Positions 36,840-48,309 are shown, counted from the first letter of the stretch. The stretch: DNA of 64,000 nt from Colocasia esculenta (GCA_014218235.1 JACBKR010001264.1:1426001-1490000), one strand, 5' to 3'. Notes: generated from the letters alone by a model not told the origin. Made by a program: numbers and translations.

Positions 36840-37754
36840 ATGGTCGAACGCCACGAGCCTCGTCCTCAGGGATGGTTTGAGACCCATCACGAACTTCTTG
36901 GTCTTCCTGCGCTCATCCTCTATATGTGCAGTGCATATTTAGAGAGTTCAGAAAACCTTGCCTCGTATTCTAATACGGTCATCGATCCTTGCGTCAGGGA
37001 AAGAAATTCTTGCTCCATTGTCCTGGATGTGCTCTGGGACGAACTTGGGGCTCGGAAGAGCCTCACGAACGCGTCCCACGCCACATCTACTGCTCCGTCC
37101 TCGAAGCGCGTACGCAGTAGGGAGGACCACCATACATCAGCTCTCTCTGCAACACACCTCATAAGCTCTAATTAACAAATAACAACCAACATTCAAATAA
37201 ACGAAAGCATACCTGTAGCATGTAGGTGGCTAAGGTCGCCTTGTCCTCGTCAGGACACCTGATAGCTCGGATGATTTTCTCGATCTCCCTCATCCAGCTT
37301 TCTGCAAAAGCGGATCACTCTCCCCCTTAAAAGAGGGTGGGGTCATCCTCTTGAATCGCTCCATGATGGAAGGTCCACCATGGTCCTGAGCTGGGGCCTG
37401 AGCCTGCTACATTAAACAACAAGCAATATACAATAAACACAATATCATACAATTCAATAGTAGACTACTTAGTTGTTTTATTATTTTACCTGGGCCTCCA
37501 ACTGGCCTGGAGTGCTGCCTGAGTGTGTGCTTGGGTCGCATGGCTTGCACCAGACCTTGCATGAACACTCCATAATCCACTGGTGGTGGTGGGGGAAGCA
37601 CAGGACCCTGTGGGGCCGGGGCCTGCTGCTCTGCCCGCTCCTCATGCCTCTGCTCGTCGTCGCGAGCTGGCGCACCTCCACGTCGTCCACGGGAGCCATG
37701 GCTGTAATAAAATTCAGCCACCATTAGAGCTAGGTTACTAAGTTTTCTAACCAT
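36840..37754 (-). pseudogene. gag remnant of the gag-only element
   Basis: On the minus strand the N-terminal part (37490-37720) carries basic and Q/P-rich segments (SRGRRGGAPARDDEQRHEE, VLPPPPPVDYGVFMQGLVQA). A middle part near 37250-37390 has MERFKRMTPPSFKGESDPL and then, after a one-base frame change, CPDEDKATLATYML. The last part (36920-37162) has the gag core DVAWDAFVRLF and EQEFLSLTQGSMTVLEYEAR, FSELSKYALHI. Gaps at 37407-37489 and about 37150-37213 have GT...AG borders and restore the frame, so they look like short introns. No zinc knuckle is seen. The frame probably encoded a particle protein, now broken. Confidence 0.8.
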
Positions 37755-37864
37755 TTTCTTATCTATTTTTCACTTCTTATTAGTGTTTTTCTACACATGT
37801 GGACACACTTAGCATGCATGGGGATGTGATGATTAGTTATATTCATGTGTAATCTCAACCGGTC

Positions 37865-37876
37865 GCTCTGATACCA
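37865..37876 (-). other. Primer binding site of the gag-only element
   Basis: The minus strand reads TGGTATCAGAGC four bases inside the 5' LTR boundary at 37881, complementary to initiator methionine tRNA. Confidence 0.9.
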
Positions 37877-37880
37877 ATTC

Positions 37881-40800
37881 TGTGACGGCCCTCGTTACAC
37901 CGGTACGGTTATACCAACCCACGTCGGTATAGCGAGAGTCCTCATAGTGGGACATTTACCCAACGATACAAACAGCTGAGATACACGCGAATATATATAA
38001 CAGAGTAGCGGAAGTAAAAGAGAACTATCTCCATTCATTCATCATCCACATTAAACATACATGCAGTTTACAATTTGCAAAAAGGAACTAAAATTCACAT
38101 GATTTAAATTGCTGAAATAGAGATACAAAATGTCCACATATTACATTCTTTTAAGGATAGTTCTAATACAATGTCCAAGTACATACTAAGAAGTACACAC
38201 AATCACAAGGATCTCAAAAGCTGGCTAGTCTCCACGCTCGGAGTTCGTCTCTGCTGCCTCCTCCGAGGGTACGGTGTCACCAACTAGACCTGTACGCCGA
38301 AGCAAGGAGTGAGTCCAGGGACTTAGCAAGTAACACTATGCATGATATACACGTACAAGTCCTAGTGGTTTCTACAAGCACATATACAATTAGCAACACA
38401 TAGCATGCTAGTCCATTAAGTTTTCAACCTATCATGAAGGTTCTACAATTTTATACATAATGCATGCTTTCAGATTTCAAAAATATAACATTCACCTATC
38501 ACATGGTCTCTAATCCATCACTTATGAACTTAATCTTATAAAGAACCAAACATGAGAGTTATCAACATGGACAATTCATACATGAACGGGAAACATCTAG
38601 CATGGATTCCACATGTTCTTAAGTACCTACATAACTTTTTCACATGCTTTAGGTTGCTGATTTCGCATGGTTCCAAGACTATAAACCTACACATGAAAGC
38701 TACAATGTGGCATAGAACATAACATATGACAATCCATCATGCCACTTTGCACACATACTCATTAATTGTTCCTAATCATGGATTCTAACACTTTGCACAC
38801 ATAAACATGGAATTGCTAACATGCATTTGCTGAATTCATACGGTTTCAGATTTAGCCTCACATGATTTCAATACACATTTTACACATCTAGAATTTCACA
38901 TTTTCTTTTTACACAATTTCCTCTTTTCACATGGTTACACTTTACACATGCACATTCACATATCACTTACACATTTTACACATGGTCACATACACTTTAC
39001 ACATTACACTTTACACATATTTTAGGTGCCGTGACACATAGTCCAAACCACCAAAGAAGGACACATTCACATCACATAACACTTAGACACCATCTAGGCA
39101 ATGCAATGGTGACTCTTGGACTGCGCAGACCGGGAGAACAAGTCTCCACCCTAACCAGTGGTACTTGTCCACCTCCAGGATTTCCCCCTAATGCCCTTAG
39201 GGTCACTTAACACAATGAACTTTCTCAGGGGGACTTTTCCCTGATACAGCTCCACTGCCTTCTCGAAGCAGTATCACATTGGCACAGTTTACACTTTACA
39301 CATTTAACGTTTTACACATGTTTTACACTTGACACTCTTCATTTCATTCACACTTTCTTACTTACATGAACACCTCTGTTTTCCTAACATGGTACTACAG
39401 AGTTTTCAATATTCACACATAGTAAACACACCAATCATGCTGGTTTAAACAAAATAAAATCACTTACTAACATATGTACGAATTATTCACAATTCACATG
39501 AAAACACGTAACTTTCTATTTACTATTCCAAATAACCTGAATTTTAACCACATGCTGTTTTCAGGTTCAAAATCATACCCTCAATTTTTCAGATTTTTCT
39601 GAGCTAAATAGGATTTACAGGAAATCAAACACCTAATTAGCATATTATTCACAACTTATGCTAACATGGGTCTAACACACATTCGAAATTTACCCACTTA
39701 CTGTTTTGCACAGAAAACACTAATGCATGATCTCAGAATACAACATCATCCTAATTCATACATCTACAAATCCGTTACCACAACCATTTCTTTCATGCTT
39801 TCATTTTACCGAATCGAACTTTCTAGCAATTCCACAAGTGTGCATGAATTACAAATTCAGAACATACATACATGTCCCACAATATTTCATGAATAGACTG
39901 AAAACAAGACATTTAACTAATCCTAATCATGGAACATTAATTTGCAAGAATTATCTACAAGTTATGCCCACAAGTTTAAAGACACCATTTTTTTTCCACA
40001 TTCACCATCACACCACATTCATTCACAACCACAATGCACAAAATACATAGCTTATAGGATTACCATATATCCTCATCACGGAAATCATAACGAATTAACG
40101 TATAAGAGGGACAGAACAGCTCACTGTTCTGTCCTGAAGAACTAGACGGCGGTCTCTGGCCGCTGACTCAGAGTCAGCGGCATGGTCGATGGACGCCAAG
40201 CTCATCACAGGCGTCCAGGGACCTTGCCGTTTACTCAGGTCTGTGCAGAAACACAGACCCGAGCTCTGAAATTTGGGTGAAATGGAGGGTCTAGGACTCG
40301 AGGAAAATTCATAAAAATTATAAAACCTCCTAGACTCATACAGGGATACCATAGATAGGTCACTTGCCTCTCTAAAAATCCTCCAAGAGTTTTATGGCTC
40401 AAAAGATCTCCTTGGGCAGTCCCAAGAAGTTGCAGAAGCAACTCCAAGATCGCCTTCCTCCGAGCTCCTTGTTGATCTCCACGCCGAGGGGATGATGGGG
40501 AGGCCTTCCCCTTTACTTCAGCTCCCTCCTTGATGCAGAAGATCTCCAAAAACCAGCTTCAAGGGGTCGGATTTTAGGGGTTCAAACTGGGTTTTTTTCT
40601 CACAGAAAGCTCTAGGGTTTTCTCTCATCTTCTCTCCTCTTGCAAGGGTGAAATGAGAAGAATGGGGAGAGCCATTTCGGGTTCAGACCTAAAGAGGGTC
40701 TCTCTCCCCTCACTAGGGTGATGTGACACCCTCAGAGCCGTTGGGGGACATCCCCCCAATGGTTGCCATGCCTTGCTTCAGAAGACAGCAGCTCTGCTGC

Positions 40801-41112
40801 GCATGCAGGTCAGAGAAGTTGGCGTCCAGGGTTGGACGCTGACACTGGCTCAACGGCCAGGGATTGACGCCAAAGTCCTGCGGCCAGAACCCTAATTTAT
40901 GCAGAAAACCATGCATACCAAGCTTCTATACATGCAATATGTACATGGTATATATTCACACTATCATCATGCAATACATACATTATTTACGTTTAATAAA
41001 ACATGTACACGTATTTATACTATTTTAATATCCACGTAAATACGTACATACATACTCAACACAATATACACACATAAATACGAAAATACGACGGAAATTC
41101 GAGGGCCTTACA
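37881..41112 (-). repeat. 5' LTR of the gag-only element
   Basis: A 3232-bp LTR. It matches 33307-36566 closely; one visible difference near 40820-40860 is a shortened GGCGTCCAG-containing segment relative to about 36238-36310 in the other copy. Confidence 0.92.
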
Positions 41113-41390
41113 ACAACACTCGCGCCAAGTTCAACAGTCGACGTCTACATCGATGGACGCCAACACCAGGTTACGGCAACACCAATGCCGCCAACACACA
41201 ATAAACGACACACACCTGGACGCCAACCCCCTGTTGATGTCCAGCACACTGAACACCAACACAGATCCATAACCAACCATGGTAAGGATCCAATAAGAAA
41301 CACACAACACAAGTCGCACTGGTTAAGGTGTGACCACCCCATACGCTAAACCGAGGATCCACGAAGATCCGAAAAATACGCGACGTTACA

Positions 41391-42495
41391 CATGTCGTGC
41401 TCCGTATCAGTCAAGGCTAAGTCGGGTAATTCTCGTCTTTGATTGAGCTGTGGCAGTCGGCCCAAGGGATGTGAAGAGGTCATCCTAGCCGATCTGACTC
41501 ATCAACCTAGACGACGTCATCGTCCAACTCAAGTTGTGTAAAGACGTCGACTCAGATACTCTGGGAGGTCGGCCGAGTCGAGGACTCAACCGACCTGTGA
41601 ATACTCCCCGTATCAATATCTATATTCGTATCAATATCTATATATCTACACTCTTCATACATGAATTAATTATCATGTGCGGTTTCTCATCACTTTTTGT
41701 TAATGTCCTATCCAAATCTCTCAATCAGTGATATAAAAGAAGATGGAATATTCCAAGAATATCTTTGTTCGAACTTTTTACTATGTTAGTGGCGATTAAT
41801 TCACATATAAAAGTTATACAAGCAAATGTAAGTTTTGTGTCAATTTTTGTAATTTTTATTTTAAGCATGGAAAAACGGAATTGAATTCCCAAGAATCGGT
41901 CCCGATCCAAATGGGATCATTCTCGATCCAAATCAACAAAAGTTGACTGATTTGAATTGGCTGAAATCTATCATAAGTCATGACTGATCCGATTCGGATC
42001 GGCAGATTTCGCGAACTATGATTTTTGAGAGAGATATATTTGATAAAAAAAATTAGTTTTAAGGTTTTTTATCTTCTTTTTTTTTTTACTTAGTGGGGGA
42101 TATCCAACTCGGACTATCCTGGTCCCACCCTTATCATTGTATCACACTTCCATACTAATAACAAAGGTTGATCATATATAGAGAAGTGTTATGGTGTGAC
42201 AAAGTCTCTTAGTACAGTCTCATCATGATACAACACGAGTTTTTGGATTCAAATTCAAAAACTATTCTAATAACTAATATTCAGGTGCTCGGATTATGGT
42301 TGTCAAAATAGTTCTTGGATTTGAATTTAAGGGCTCGAGTTATGCTACAACAAGGCCATGCTAAGAGGTTCCGCCATATCATAGTATTTCTCATCATTAT
42401 TTAATGATCATGTGCTCGGTGTTATGGTGCTCCGTGCTCTTATAATGGTTGTCAAGACAACTCTTAGATTTGAATCCAAATTAAGACAACTCTTA
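41391..42495. other. LTR-like debris and AT-rich spacer
   Basis: The part up to about 41665 looks like the continuation of the repeat at 26618-27120. The remainder up to the Harbinger TTA site is AT-rich and contains repeated TTTGAATTC/GGATTTGAATTT words, also found at 48600-48740. No gene recognised. Confidence 0.45.
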
Positions 42496-42628
42496 GGTCC
42501 TGTTTGGTATCGGGACAGGGCGGGAATAGCGGGGTCCTATCCCTATTATTTGTTTGGCATCGTTACTATTCACAGGATTAAGGGGGGGTAAGGGGAATGG
42601 GATTACCAGCTTAACCCGGTTTAAAACC

Positions 42629-42672
42629 GGGGATACGCCATTCCATGGGGACCCCTGGAATGGCGTATCCCC
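42629..42672. repeat. Perfect 17-bp-arm hairpin near the Harbinger left end
   Basis: GGGGATACGCCATTCCA is followed, after a ten-base loop (TGGGGACCCC), by its exact reverse complement. A second, imperfect palindrome, CCCGGTTTAAAACCGGG, lies immediately upstream at about 42615-42631. Such structures near transposon ends can bind transposase or form cruciforms, but no role is shown here. Confidence 0.85.
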
Positions 42673-43229
42673 AAAACCCCAACCCCAATTCTCCTCCCGA
42701 GGCGCTGTCCCATCGGCTCCCACCCACGACCTTGCCCCTTCCTGCGTTCGTCTCGATGCTCCTCCCATTTGCACGCGACAGGGTTCCGCTCTTCGTCTTC
42801 CTCCCCACGGCGACTGGTCTGGCGAACGACGGCGACGCGCGGATGATCCGGCGATCTCCTCATCACAGCGACTATTCCTCTTCGGCATCGGAAATACATT
42901 GACGGCTGTGGTCGCTCTCGTGTACCATGGCGAGCGCCTCCTCCCACTTTTTACGAACGCACGATCAGCGGACGTTGTGAGCTCCTTCCCTCTTCCATCT
43001 GCTTCTTCCTTCCTCTCTTCAAAATGCTTACGAGGAATCGTCGTCGCCGGCTCCTTCCCTCTTCCATGTCCCCCTTACGTGCTCTCTTGAACGACGGCGA
43101 GCACGGTGGTCATCGTCAGCTCCTTCCCTCAAGCTACCTTCGCTCCTTCCCGGCCGTTGTGTTCCTGTACTAGGGCACGCACAAGGTCTTTTTACTCTTC
43201 GTCTAAGTTTCCCTCTTTCATCGTCTTCT

Positions 43230-43667
43230 TCCTCTGTCTACAAAAAGCCTTCAACGGCTACATGCCGTCGAACGTTGTTTTAACGCCTTCCCCTTTACTT
43301 GGAGTGGTTTGCCCATTGTCCTCGACTCTTCGGCGCGGACAACACTGTGTACTTGAGGTTGTGAATGTATGGTTTCGTTATTGTTTGATGATATACCTAC
43401 CATGATTGTGCATTTCTCTACGGTTTCATGTTTAAAATCTGCTACCCTCCTCTGTGTACAAAACACCTTCAACGGCTACATGCCACAGAAGGTTGTCGCT
43501 TACTCCTTCCCCTTCAGTTGGAGTGGTTTGGCCATTGTCTTGGGCACGGATTGTGCATTTTATCTCAGATTCTGAATGTATGCTTCCTGAAGAACAAGTA
43601 TACCTACCATGTTTGTGCATGTCTATCTACGGTTTCATGTATAAATGTGCTACCCTCCTTTGTGTCA
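43230..43667. repeat. Direct duplication of about 218 bp upstream of the Harbinger transposase gene
   Basis: Two adjacent copies share CCTTCAACGGCTACATGCC (43248 and 43466), GGAGTGGTTTG.CCATTGTC, and the closing CTACGGTTTCATGT...TGCTACCCTCCT blocks, with a period of 218 bp. They are diverged and lie in the non-coding leader before the ATG at 43777. Confidence 0.8.
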
Positions 43668-43776
43668 TCTTTTGACGTCTTTCCTGATTTTCACTCTTGT
43701 TTGTTACATATTACATATTCCTTCTTTACTTTAATTATGGTGGGTCTTCCCTCACTTACTTTTTCCTCACAAAAGA

Positions 43777-44919
43777 ATGGCCACACAAACAAAGGGACGG
43801 GTCCCTAATTGGAGAGAGGATGGTGATCAAGTCCTCGTCGACATCTTAGTTGACCACAAAGTCCAGCATGATGGGTTTGTAAATGGAACATTTACAAAAG
43901 AGGCTTGGAGGTTGGCACTGCGGCAGTTCAATGACAAAACACATTTGTCGTACACATTGTCGAACTTGAAAAATAGGTTCAAGAATCTGAAAAAATGGTA
44001 TGCTATGTACGTTAATCTTAAGAGTAGGTCTGGTTGGGGTTGGGATGATGAAAGAAACATGCCAGTGCCACCTTCGGAAGATGCCTGGGATGAAATGATC
44101 ACGGTATGTGTATAGCATACATTAGTTTGGTCATATTAATTATGCCTACTCCATTGACATGTCAGAAATTCTTATTTTTTCAGATTAATAAAGATTACAA
44201 GACTGTGAAAGGAAAGTCCTTTAATTTTATGGACCAAATGCATATTATTACTGCCACTTCAATGGCAAGGGGTGACCTAGGTGCAGGGGACCTTGGCAAC
44301 TCTTACTTGGACCAACTTGATGAACCTAACATGGATGATGATGACCTTTTCTTACACATGAATGATAATATCTGCAAACATAAATTGTTAATATATGAAA
44401 TGCATGACTTATTTTTCTGAATCCAAAATACCACTTGGTTGGGTAGGTAAATATTTCTTGGTGGATGCTGGTTATGCCAACACTCCCGAATTCCTAGCAC
44501 CATATCGTGGCATCAGGTACCATCTCTCCGAGTACAACTCCACTAGGCGCACTCGACTTCGATATAGGAGTAAGAAAGACATATTCAACCACAGACATGC
44601 ACAACTTCGTAATGTTTTTGAACGTGCATTTGGAGTTCTCAAAGCACGTTTTACCATTTTGGTAAAACGTCGGAACTACCCAATTAAGACACAAGCGAGA
44701 ATTGCTATGGCATGTTGTGTCCTCCATAATTTCATACGCATGGAAGGAGGTCTTGACTATATTTTTCGTCGAGGACAATGCGATGAAATGGTGGAAGGAG
44801 ATGAGGATGTCCAAGAAGAGGACCACGTGCCTCGAAGTGAAGCTGCCCGGGGGACAGATTCCGAAATGAATTGGCCACCCGCTTATGGATACAACACAAT
44901 ACTCGAGGGTATTTGCTGA
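43777..44919 (+). pseudogene. Harbinger Myb/SANT-like protein joined to the C-terminal half of the transposase
   Basis: Exon 1 (43777-44103) encodes a Myb/SANT-like DNA-binding domain with the expected tryptophans and LSNLKNRFKNLKKWYAMYVN. A GT-AG intron (44104-44183) precedes an exon from 44184 with KGKSFNFMDQMHIIT and an acidic stretch; it stops at 44420. Overlapping in another frame, 44395-44919 encodes the transposase C-terminus: the second catalytic aspartate in YFLVDAGYANTPEF, the YRGIRYHLSEY block, and the catalytic glutamate in RNVFERAFGVLK. The N-terminal half of the DDE domain, which carries the first aspartate, is missing. In intact PIF elements these are usually two proteins that act together; here a deletion seems to have brought them next to each other. 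Confidence 0.8.
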
Positions 44920-46132
44920 ACACAATCACTTGTAGCAATAGAGTTGGTTTTATGCATCGATACTTACATAGTGACATATCATGGGCATATTTGCAGGGCA
45001 CATGCACACGAACAAAGTAGGGATTTACAAGACGATGCTACCACGAACAATAGTTCTGTATAAATTACTGTTTAATTACATTGCTACATGTTATTAGTTT
45101 CAGTTATGAGATGATTGTGTGTTTTGCGTGGTTTGCAACATTTTAATATGTCGTTGGCATGTAAGTTATTACTATGTTTATTTCATACTTATGGATGCTT
45201 ACATTGTATATGGTGATGAGCATGTGATGTCATTTATGTGATAAACGAAATGCTCTACTTTTCACAGATTTAGAGCTGTTTTGATACCTTAACTACTATG
45301 CAGATATGAGCAGGTCATTTTTTGGCATGAATGTCATGCATATATGTTAACAGTGGTATGCACAGGTAATGTTGTCGCATTAGGGCGAACACATGTTTCA
45401 TACACATTTATTTTGTGGCGGCAGGTCAGCCTTGGTTTGTATGTTATGGTAATGAGAAAGATACAATGGTATGGTCAGTTGTAGTGGTGGCAGTAGGGCC
45501 AGGCTGTGGCTCATGTTGATAGGTGTCACATCTGCAGGTAAGAAGCGTTTGTTATGCTTTACATTATGTAGGAGTTGTCTGCCCACTTTTTGTTGTGGCA
45601 TGAGGGCCAGGCTGCGGGTAATGGTTAAAAAAGTTGGTGATGCAGGTCAGCCTTGGGTTTCAAAGTACTTTCTTCCTGATACAATGCGACAGTTGTGTTG
45701 GATATTATTTCTCTACATGTTTGATAAACTGATGGCAGCTGATACTGTGTTGACATGTTATTATAGCTGTTTGTGATTACATTTTAGTTATTGCTATGTT
45801 TAACTCTCTATGCAGGTTGATGGTCATATGGGCAATGATGATGGGAAGGAGCAAATATGAGAAGAATTTTTAATTAGGAGGTATGACACAAGTAACCCCA
45901 ACCATGGTGTTACTCTCTACCATATGTAGGATGGCTAACATGTTATGGCAACCACTATGGTAATTGAATAATATTCGTTGGTTGGTTAGGATGCTTGTGC
46001 CTTACTTCCAGGCATTTCTTTTATGTTATACATCATACCCAACTGAGCCCATTTCTTCAATATACAACATTGCACATGTTAATTAAGGTCTCCACCTTGT
46101 ACCTTGTGATGTTATCTAGGAAATCTTCATCT
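44920..46132. other. Harbinger interior between its two genes
   Basis: No domain recognised. The blocks GCAGGTCAGCCTTGG and GGGCCAGGCTG(T/C)GG occur twice at about 45420-45510 and 45600-45660, a short internal duplication. Confidence 0.55.
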
Positions 46133-46766
46133 ATGGCAACACCACTGGAAGTTGTGGATACAAGCGAGAAAGGTATTTTTTGTGAGTGTGGAGCAGGATG
46201 GTGCATTACTCGTGTCTCACATAGTAGTGCAAATCCACAACGTCTGTACTACTGTTGTCCACTGTTGGTGAGTTCATTCTTCATCCAATTAAGTACTACT
46301 CGGTTGCTGCCATACATAAGTTATGACTAGTTTCAGGTAAAATATGGGAATCCTTGTAAATTTTTTATGTGGGTTGATGAGGTGTTACAATGTCCTTGTG
46401 GGAAGGGACACTGTCGGAAGCGCACTTCCAAGACTTCCAAGTCTTATGGTAGGAGTTTTTACGTTTGTCCTCAATCTACGGTAAGTATTTCATATGCGTT
46501 AAATTTTTTATATATCTATATTTTTGAATACAGTTTGAACACTGAATAATTGATGTACTTGGTAGGCTGATGATCATGGCTTAGGATGTGGCTTCTTTCA
46601 ATGGGTATCGGACAAAAGTAGGGGTCCTGAAGTTCGCGGAGAAGAAAGCGGCAAGCACCCCGTCCAAGAGATTCAGAGTTTGCTTGAGAAAGAGATGTTT
46701 GCAGCCGACAGTAAGAAGGAATTGTGCGAACGTTTGTTAGATTCATTCAAAAACTTAAAGATGTAA
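46133..46766 (+). CDS. Three-exon gene with two GRF-type zinc fingers, inside the Harbinger element
   Basis: Exons 46133-46267, 46337-46480 and 46566-46766 join in phase 0 with GT-AG introns to give about 159 residues. The first GRF zinc finger (residues about 17-58) has CECGAGWCITRV, then YYCC, and CKFFMWVDE. The second (residues about 62-110) has CPCGKGHCRKR, then FYVC, and GCGFFQWV. These are the CxCG...C...CxFFxW features of the zf-GRF family, whose members bind single-stranded nucleic acid or act next to helicase, nuclease or topoisomerase domains. A basic, Lys/Glu-rich tail follows. It is not a normal PIF/Harbinger gene and may have been captured from the host. Expression is unknown; the ATG at 46133 was chosen because splicing and both fingers are in frame from there. 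Confidence 0.75.
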
Positions 46767-48306
46767 TGAAGGGACATGTCATGTCTGTACATCTATAAGT
46801 TTGTAGTTGTAGTACTTTTGTTCTTGACAGAACTATGTGTGACAGTTGAACTTTGTGTGACAGTTGAGTCAGTTTTCAGTTTCCACTATTGTATTATGTC
46901 GAACATGATGTTTTGTGTTATATATGCAATGAGAAGAACAAGTGGTGTTGCAGTAGCATTTTATGGCCTACTCGGCTACTCTTTCATTGGTGGCACTACT
47001 TGGTAGGTCTTAGTTTCAGTTATATTTCCTTTGGTTAGTTTTATCAGCATGAAATCTTAATTCGAAACTTGTCTTTGTACTTCACCAATTTGGGCAATGT
47101 ATTTTCTTACAACATGTTTTGTATATATCTGCACCTTTCAGTTTTTTGTGCTCAAATGGACAATCTTGTATGCTGTGATGTGTTGCTCTGAAATGTGTAC
47201 ATCAAATTTCAAACTCAATTTTGAAATGCAAAAGTCAGTACTTCTATCATCTATGTATACCAAATTTGAAAGATTTTTTGAACATGCATCAAAATAGCAC
47301 TTCGCTGTGTAAGATAAAGGTATACCATATACATATATCACTACAGTTATGTAAAGAAATTACGTATTTTATGTAAGATAAAGGTATACCCATATACATA
47401 TATCGTTACAGTTATCTACAAAAAAATATGTACAAACATATGTACGAGTGTTATTAAATTTGAAGTTCGAATTAAAATATTTGAATATTTATAATGTGCA
47501 ACGTAAGTCATAACATTCATAAAGAAAGTAAGTCATAACATTCATAAAGAAAGAATGGCAATATCTGTTTTCAAATATTGTCCAACTCCACAAAACATTT
47601 CTTAACTCCTCATTATGTATACATGAAATTTAGTTTTTGTTTGATTTATGTGCTCAAGGTCTTTCAAATAATTCATACTTAAAATTAATAATTAATTATG
47701 ACCATGTACATAAATTGAGTTTTTTATATTTGTTTAATTGTTTCGTAGTAGGGGATTCATAAATTTACTAAATCCACAAACTTTCATTTTATTTTTTTAC
47801 CGTATACATAAATATTTATGCTGATGTTTGATTAATCCATTGCAACAGTTTGAACATAAAAATGAAATCCACATCGTTATTATTCAATTTCTATCATATA
47901 CATGCATACTAATTCATGTTAGTTTAATGCGCCCTAGATCCTCCAAAAATTTTCCAACTTGACAAATTGTAACTTGAACATATCATTATGTAGATAAAAA
48001 TAATATTTTATATTCTTTTAATCCACGTAAGAAGCGTTTATTACGTTTATTGAAAAACTATTCTCATTCTTCACTTCACCGTTACCAAACATAGAATGGT
48101 GGATGGGGGATAGTGAGGGTAATATGGTCCCAAAAAAATGGTTTATTCCCGTTGCCATCCATGTTTTAACCAAACGGAGAACACAATCAAAAATCGATTT
48201 AAGTCGATATATACCAAACGATATAAGAATAGAGAATAAGTATAACTTATTCCAGAACGAGTTACACCTATTCCGCCCCACATTTAACCCGATACCAAAC
48301 ATCACC
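46767..48306. other. Harbinger 3' non-coding region
   Basis: AT-rich, no recognisable gene. The last 260 bp carry the inverted terminal region, including CCCGATACCAAACATCACC at the very end. Confidence 0.6.
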
Positions 48307-48309
48307 TTA

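Larger units (their letters stand above)
33307..41112 (-). mobile_element. Gag-only Ty3/gypsy LTR element (TR-GAG-like), nested in the solo LTR
   Basis: The element reads on the minus strand, with LTRs at 33307-36566 and 37881-41112 that begin TGTGACGGCCCTCG and end GAGGGCCTTACA, and a perfect target duplication ACAAC (33302-33306 and 41113-41117). The 1.3-kb interior has a primer binding site, a polypurine tract and gag coding similarity, but no protease, RT or integrase. Such elements depend on the enzymes of a related full-length element. The preserved CTTCGAGGACGAAGTTTC block before the polypurine tract is a hallmark of plant chromoviruses, probably Tekay-like. Confidence 0.92.
27121..41390 (-). 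repeat. Solo LTR (reverse orientation), related to the 4971-24393 family, opened by nested insertions
   Basis: The left end TGTGACGGAC...CCAATAAGGC...CGCCTCCCGCGAAC is the reverse complement of the 3' end of the large-element LTR, and the right end ...AAATACGCGACGTTACA is the reverse complement of its start. Both flanks carry CATGT (27116-27120 and 41391-41395). No primer site or internal region is present, so this is a solo LTR from LTR-LTR recombination. Identity to the family is high at the ends (roughly 85-90% by eye over the first 300 bp) and low in the middle. Continuity is broken by insertions between 29692 and about 32480 and by the gag-only element 33307-41112. Confidence 0.85.
42496..48306 (+). 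mobile_element. PIF/Harbinger DNA transposon (5.8 kb)
   Basis: The terminal inverted repeats GGTCCTGTTTGGTATCGGG and, at the right end on the other strand, GGTGATGTTTGGTATCGGG match at 17 of 19 positions. Both sides are flanked by TTA (42493-42495 and 48307-48309), the target preference of PIF/Harbinger. It carries a Myb/SANT-like plus DDE_Tnp_4-type transposase gene, internally shortened, and a separate GRF zinc-finger gene. Because the transposase lacks its first catalytic aspartate region, the copy is probably not self-mobile. Confidence 0.9.

Noticed and set aside
42554..43090. 178-residue plus-strand frame at the left end of the Harbinger element
   Set aside because: It spans the palindromes and a GC-rich leader, shows no domain, and overlaps equally long frames on the other strand.
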